A stretch of 64,000 nt of DNA from Planctomycetota bacterium (GTDB lineage: Bacteria > Planctomycetota > UBA11346), in assembly GCA_013816485.1 (NCBI GenBank), contig JACDEI010000022.1, positions 1 through 64,000 on the forward strand. Reading direction: 5' to 3'. Below, piece after piece: positions 59,632 through 64,000 of this stretch. A model generated the notes under the pieces. The model did not search any database and was not told the DNA's origin. It saw only the letters and a program-made list of their open reading frames with translations. Numbering within the stretch: the stretch's first letter is position 1; each line of letters begins with the position of its first letter. The translations under genes and the position numbers were made by a program.

Positions 59632-61764
59632 CTAAGGGACCGTGGAGGCCGGAATCGGACCATGGTGGACGGCCTCGTTCCAATTCTTCAGTCCGATCAG
59701 GGGCAGGGCGAAGGCGCAGGCTTGGTCCTCGTCGCGGGTGCCCAGGGCGCGGTAGACGTCCCACACCGGCTTGGTGCCGAGTGGCTGTTGCTCGTCGTCG
59801 GGGAAGCGTCGCAGGCCGATACGCAGGCCACCCTCGTGGCGGTTGTCGATCCAGTTGTGGTACTGGAAGCCCAGGATGCTGTCGAGGCGCGCGATCTTCT
59901 TCCACACGTAGGCCATGGCCGCGGCCTGCTCCTTCAGCGACTGGTCGCTGTAGTCCGGCGAGTTCGGCCCCTGCTCGCTGAGGTGGATCGCGCGCACGCG
60001 ACCGTTGAACCGGGCATGCGGTTGACGCGCCCAGGCATCGAGCACCTCGATGTTGCGGAAGGTAATTTTGGGTGTGTCGAGGCGGAACTCCGCGCCCTGG
60101 TCGAGCCAGGTCTTCGGCTCCAGTAACGATGACGGATACGGATGGTAGGCGATGCCCCAGTCAAAATCGCCTTCCGCCTTGGACAACGCCAGCAGATGGC
60201 CGAGCAGATTGCGTGCGGGGAAACACGTCGACGGATCGCCGGTCATGGCCCAGTGATGCGTCAGCGAGATGAATACCTGCGCGTTCGCATCCTGTCGTTT
60301 GAGGATGGCATTCGCCAGGCGCATCGAGCGGTAGTACTGCTCGAAAAACAGCAGTTCGGGTTTCTTGCCACAGTTGGTCCACACGTAGCCCATGTCGACT
60401 TCGTTGTGCATGATCCAGTGGTGCATGCGGCCGTACTTGCCGTCTGCACGGCTGTAGCGTTTCGCCAGCAGGTCGAGGGCGAGGGTGTACGCGGCGGTAC
60501 TCTCCGCGCTCGTCAGGTTCGGCATGGTGAAGATGCCCGCCTGTTCGTAGTCGGGATGCTGCAGCAACGCGCCAAGTTCCTGCGCGCCCCACGAGCGTGC
60601 CGGTGGCACCAGGATGATGCCGAGCACCAGGATGTTCCGCTTCGCCGCTTCGAGCATGGTCGGGTCCAATCCGTCGAACGCTTTTGCCCGGATAAACCAG
60701 GTCTTTCCACCAGCGGTCACTGCTTCCGCGCCATCCCCAGGTCCAGCCTGGAAGAACGACGACAGCGTGACGTTCACCGTGATGCTGCCGATGCCAAGGT
60801 CGTCGAGGTCGCTGACCGGACGCTTTCCGCCGACCGAGAAACCGCCAAGGCCCTTCTTGTTTCTCGGTGTCCCTGCGGGCAATGCCGCGGTCGCGGGGAT
60901 CACGTCGACCCAACGACCGTGCGAAAGCGGTTGGTGTCCATTGGCGGTGGTTTCCACCAGCACGAATCGCGACAGCGCACGATCACGGCCATCAGCGGAA
61001 AACCGCGGCACGGTGCTGGTGAACTCCGCCGTCGACAACGGCCAGAGGTCGGTGAGTCGCATGGTTGGAACGAGGGGTTGCCAGACCGGCCATTCGGCAA
61101 GCATCACCCGCTGATGGTCGCGGGGTGCACGTCCGCGGATGACGAGGTTCTGCGCATCAGCGACGATGTTGTCCAGGTGGCATAGCGGCTGCAGGTTGAG
61201 GTAGTCGGCAAGCTTCTGGTCGGCGACCAGATCCTGGTGTCTCCGCCGTTCACGTTCGGCGAATCCCCGCGCCTCATCCGCCGTCCGCGCCCGCAGGCGC
61301 AGGTTGCGCAGCTGGATCACCTTGCCCGGCTGGGTACCCAGGTCGATGCGCCACGACGTCGGCTTGCTGGCGGCGATCTTCGGATTGGTGCTCACATCAA
61401 TGGCGAACGGCGACCAGCCTTCGCGTGCCGGAACCCGCTCGGCACGCACAAGACGCTCCCCCGACCACCCAGGGCCGGCGAACACCTCGATGAGGTCAAG
61501 TCCGCTCACGCAGAGGTAATCGAAGGTCAGCACCGGTGTCGTGGTCAGATCCACCACCTCGCCGGCGTTGGTGGTCAGGTAGGGATCGTTGCCGGTGGTG
61601 GTCACCTGCCACACGTCAGGTGCGGGCGTGGTGAGGGTGAGGTGGTGATGGCCTTGAGCGGCGATGTTCAGCGGCACGTCACCGGAACAGAGCAGCGTCG
61701 TCGTCAGCGCCAGCAGCAGCGTGGCGCGCCAAGGTTGCGAAATCCTATCCATCCTCTCCATCAT
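59632..61764 (-). CDS. DUF5722 family secreted glycosidase-like protein
   Basis: 710 aa. Signal peptide (ATLLLALTTTLLCSG), an N-terminal beta-sandwich (about residues 30-160; VLTFDYLCVSGLDLIEVF, WRIDLGTQPGKVIQLRNLRLRA), then a TIM-barrel-like domain matching DUF5722 (GGFSVGGKRPVSDLDDLGIGSITVNV, MHHWIMHNEVDMGYVW, GDFDWGIAYHPYPSSLL, IHLSEQGPNSPDY, GFQYHNWIDNRHEGGLRIGL). The NEVD and SEQG segments hold candidate acid residues as in GH-A enzymes. It is probably a polysaccharide-degrading enzyme. The start is 61764 or, with GGAGAGG in front, 61752. Confidence 0.82.
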   Translation of the reverse strand: MMERMDRISQPWRATLLLALTTTLLCSGDVPLNIAAQGHHHLTLTTPAPDVWQVTTTGNDPYLTTNAGEVVDLTTTPVLTFDYLCVSGLDLIEVFAGPGWSGERLVRAERVPAREGWSPFAIDVSTNPKIAASKPTSWRIDLGTQPGKVIQLRNLRLRARTADEARGFAERERRRHQDLVADQKLADYLNLQPLCHLDNIVADAQNLVIRGRAPRDHQRVMLAEWPVWQPLVPTMRLTDLWPLSTAEFTSTVPRFSADGRDRALSRFVLVETTANGHQPLSHGRWVDVIPATAALPAGTPRNKKGLGGFSVGGKRPVSDLDDLGIGSITVNVTLSSFFQAGPGDGAEAVTAGGKTWFIRAKAFDGLDPTMLEAAKRNILVLGIILVPPARSWGAQELGALLQHPDYEQAGIFTMPNLTSAESTAAYTLALDLLAKRYSRADGKYGRMHHWIMHNEVDMGYVWTNCGKKPELLFFEQYYRSMRLANAILKRQDANAQVFISLTHHWAMTGDPSTCFPARNLLGHLLALSKAEGDFDWGIAYHPYPSSLLEPKTWLDQGAEFRLDTPKITFRNIEVLDAWARQPHARFNGRVRAIHLSEQGPNSPDYSDQSLKEQAAAMAYVWKKIARLDSILGFQYHNWIDNRHEGGLRIGLRRFPDDEQQPLGTKPVWDVYRALGTRDEDQACAFALPLIGLKNWNEAVHHGPIPASTVP

Positions 61765-61901
61765 CGCCGCCCCCGTCGTCCGACTGGTCTCGGATGCTGG
61801 TTTACCTACGCGTGTAACCTCAGGCCGTTGCGCGGATTCTTCACAGCTACCCGCCGCACTTCTGGGATGGTCAAGCGCGCCCACGTCGGGACGCCGAAGC
61901 G

Positions 61902-64000
61902 TCACTTGGCGGCGGCCACTGGTGCGCCGGCGCCGGAGAGCTCGGTCAGCTTGAGTCGGAACACCGCCACCTGCGTGGTGCGTGTGCCGATGCCCATCAC
62001 GTGACCCTGGGGCAGCTTCCAGCTCTCATCCAGGCTCAGCGTCGAGCCGACTCCCGGTAGCGAGCAGATCTCGTTCTCACCGATGCGGGCGCTGACTCCG
62101 CTACGACGTACCTGCACGGTGATGGTCAAGCGTTTGTCCGTCCCCAGGGGTTCGGGAATCACGTGCAGCGACCGGTTCTCGTTCAGTGGCTTGCCCTCGA
62201 CCAGTTCGAAACCGATGCGCGTGTCGGCATCGCCGCTGACCACCAGCGCGCACTGCCGTCCCCCGATGTCGAACACCAGCGATAACGAACCGCTGGGGTA
62301 GATCCGTTTGAACGAACAGGTCAGGTCGTACTCCGCCGGCGGCAGCCAAGCGATCGGCAGCAGGTGCTGGGCACCGCGTGGCGACATCAACACGTCCTCG
62401 CGCAGCAGCCATTCGTGCTGCTGCATGAATTTCGCATCGAGCTTGGCCAGCAGATCGATGACTGCGCCGACCGGTTTGGGTGCTGTCGGTTCCTCGACCA
62501 CGGGCGGTGGCGGCGGTGGCGGATCTTTTTTGGTCAGCAGCATCACCGTGAGCACACCCACGCCGATGACGATGACGCCGGCGGCGATGAACAATCCCCA
62601 CGGTGTCGTCCCACGGGTGGTCAGGCGCGGCCTGGTCGTCCTATGGCCGGCCTTGCCGTTGTCTGCACGTCGACGTTTATGGCTGTCGCTGGTCGGCTCC
62701 TTGGTCGGCTCCTTGGCCGGCTCCTTGGCCGGCGCTGCGCGTTTCTTCGAGCGGTCGGAGGTCGGTTCCTTGGCGTACTTGCCCAGGTCCTGCGAGCGCG
62801 TGCCGGGCGGTCGTGCCTGGGCGCGGTTGCTGCGCGGGGTCAGGGTGGTGGCCTGCGAGGACTTCGCGCTCGATGGCATCAGTTCGGCGGTGCCGCTATC
62901 GCGCGTCTGCACCTGGACCTTGAGCGGCGCATAGGCTTGTTCCGGCGTCAGCGCCAGCGCCAGCGGCCGTTCGCCGGCCTGGATGCGCCGCACATCGGTG
63001 ATCGCCTCGGCGGCGTTGGCGTAGCGGTCCTCGGCGCGTTTGGCCATCAGCTTGCGCACCAGGGCGCCGGTCGCGGCGCTGACCGAACGGTTGATGGTCG
63101 GCACTTCTGGTGGCGCGTGGTTGAGGTGCTGGTTGATCACCTCCAGCGGATTCTTTTCGACGAAGGGCGGCGAACCGGTGAGGGCGAAGAACAACGTCGC
63201 GCCCAGGCTGTAAAGATCGGCGCGCACATCGCTCTGCTCGTGGCCCATCGCCTGCTCCGGAGCGATGAAAGCTGGCGTGCCGGCGGTGCGATCGCGTGGC
63301 CCGCCCAGGTTACCTTTGATCGCCTGCGCCAGGCCCATGTCGGCGAGCCGCGGCGTGCCACGTGCGTCGTAGAGTATGTTCGCCGGCTTGATGTCGCGGT
63401 GCAGCAGGCCACGTGCGCTGGCATGGTCGAGCGCCTGGAGCACCGCCACCGCCAGCACCAGCGCATCGGCTTCCGCCAGCGGCCCGTTTATGCGTACGCG
63501 GTCGCCGAGCGTGCCATTGGGCATCAGTTCGCAGACCAAGTAATAGCAGTCGCGCGTGGTGCCGAAGTCGAGGGTGCGGACGATGTGCGGATGGTCGAGC
63601 GCCACACCGGCCTGCGCTTCGCGTTGGAACCGCGCGAGCGCATCGACATCGCCTGGGCGTTTCTGCGGCAACAGTTTGAGCGCGACCACCGGTCCGTCCT
63701 TCTTGCCGCCCAGCTGCACCGCGCGGTAGACCGTGCCGGCGCCGCCGCGTCCCAACAACGATTCCAGCCGGTAGGGACCGACCAGCGACTGGGCGAACTG
63801 CTCGCGTTGGAAGCCCAGGGCCTCAGCGATCTGTTCACGGGTGACGAGCCGGCGTTCGACCAAGATCTCGCCGAGGAAACGCGTCTCGCCGCGTTCGCGT
63901 TCCTCCTGGTCCTGCTGGCGGAGTCCGGCGTCGATTCCGTCCGCCGACAACTCGTGGCGGTCCATCAGAATCTGGCCGAGGAGGAGGTGGGCGAACTGCG
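61902..64000 (-). CDS. Membrane-anchored Ser/Thr kinase with MshEN-like N-terminus (5' end outside window)
   Basis: At least 699 codons; the frame stays open to the window edge. Before the kinase are two helical repeats of the type LLGQILMDRHELSADGIDAGL and FLGEILVERRLVTREQIAEAL, like the N-terminal motif of GspE/PilB proteins. The kinase (LLGRGGAGTVYRAV, VALKLLP, HRDIKPANIL, ADMGLA in place of DFG, IAPEQ) is followed by a basic repeat-rich segment (KEPAKEPTKEPTSDSHKRRR), a membrane helix (GLFIAAGVIVIGVGVLTVMLL) and a beta-rich outer domain like that of the other kinase here. An ATG at 63965 falls inside the first repeat, so the true start lies upstream. Confidence 0.9.
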   Translation of the reverse strand, partial: QFAHLLLGQILMDRHELSADGIDAGLRQQDQEERERGETRFLGEILVERRLVTREQIAEALGFQREQFAQSLVGPYRLESLLGRGGAGTVYRAVQLGGKKDGPVVALKLLPQKRPGDVDALARFQREAQAGVALDHPHIVRTLDFGTTRDCYYLVCELMPNGTLGDRVRINGPLAEADALVLAVAVLQALDHASARGLLHRDIKPANILYDARGTPRLADMGLAQAIKGNLGGPRDRTAGTPAFIAPEQAMGHEQSDVRADLYSLGATLFFALTGSPPFVEKNPLEVINQHLNHAPPEVPTINRSVSAATGALVRKLMAKRAEDRYANAAEAITDVRRIQAGERPLALALTPEQAYAPLKVQVQTRDSGTAELMPSSAKSSQATTLTPRSNRAQARPPGTRSQDLGKYAKEPTSDRSKKRAAPAKEPAKEPTKEPTSDSHKRRRADNGKAGHRTTRPRLTTRGTTPWGLFIAAGVIVIGVGVLTVMLLTKKDPPPPPPPVVEEPTAPKPVGAVIDLLAKLDAKFMQQHEWLLREDVLMSPRGAQHLLPIAWLPPAEYDLTCSFKRIYPSGSLSLVFDIGGRQCALVVSGDADTRIGFELVEGKPLNENRSLHVIPEPLGTDKRLTITVQVRRSGVSARIGENEICSLPGVGSTLSLDESWKLPQGHVMGIGTRTTQVAVFRLKLTELSGAGAPVAAAK

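Overview
The window is a high-GC (roughly mid-60s per cent by eye) bacterial chromosome segment. The gene content points to the Planctomycetota or a close PVC relative: a DUF1552 protein beside a DUF1587/1592/1588/1585-type cytochrome protein, a PVC-type heme-binding dehydrogenase-like protein with a C-terminal CxxCH, a secreted sulfatase, a DUF5722 protein, two membrane-anchored Ser/Thr kinases with extracytoplasmic tails, and an ECF sigma factor fused to a membrane-anchored outer domain. No marker fixes the genus.

Layout. 1-7050: a small unknown gene, a 740-bp hairpin-rich spacer, then a translationally coupled cluster: mannosylfructose-phosphate-synthase-like GT4, HAD sugar phosphatase, a fusion of a catalytically broken HAD domain with an (alpha/alpha)6 glycosidase, and a Nudix hydrolase. 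A degenerate PP2C-like protein follows. 7079-15820: sulfatase, TerC family, condensation-like acyltransferase, BatD-like protein, transketolase, small membrane protein, HNH endonuclease. 16055-19401: three DUF4003-like paralogues and one decayed copy. 19472-28557: MntP, then a cbb3 oxidase block (radical SAM/SPASM protein, Rrf2 regulator, FixH, monoheme CcoP, CcoQ, fused CcoNO, CcoS; divergently a TauE-like permease and CcoI). 28579-31027: atypical pyruvate kinase and an ArsC-like protein without its catalytic Cys. 31112-36763: planctomycete-type cytochrome proteins and the sigma fusion. 36901-45486: membrane protein, PEP carboxykinase, RIC-type di-iron protein, AraC regulator, heme-binding dehydrogenase-like protein, NsrR-like Rrf2 regulator and ferredoxin. 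45693-47637: a hipBA module with two clear operators, a type I restriction remnant and tRNA-Arg(CCT), which look like a small island at a tRNA 3' end. 47766-49931: a divergent FabG / 2-hydroxyacyl-CoA dehydratase pair. 49973-51354: a junk island with direct repeats, a nonsense-broken lipoprotein gene, a possible group II intron 5' fragment and a truncated REP-type transposase. 51462-64000: MORN/thioredoxin-fold lipoprotein, kinase, esterase, topoisomerase IV parE-parC, DUF5722 protein, and a second kinase that runs off the window.

The most unusual structure is non-coding. At least nine spacers carry inverted repeats, many of whose arms are short tandem repeats (period usually 7 or 9 bp). The tandem unit is different at nearly every locus, yet its reverse complement is present in the partner arm. 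Some loci share exact modules: AAAGCTAACGAAA occurs three times, and GTGGCACGGGCGT-type arms recur. A second class is short perfect hairpins with 3-nt loops (often TGC), six of them packed with one 9-bp-stem hairpin between 431 and 693. I regard this as the best candidate for an undescribed element family here.

Functional links: the respiratory genes look jointly controlled. Upstream of both the cbb3 operon and ric there is a matching 14-bp motif about 49-50 bp before the start codon, and a similar GGATAT palindrome sits in front of the NsrR-like rrf2 gene. This suggests, but does not prove, one NO- or Fe-S-responsive regulon.
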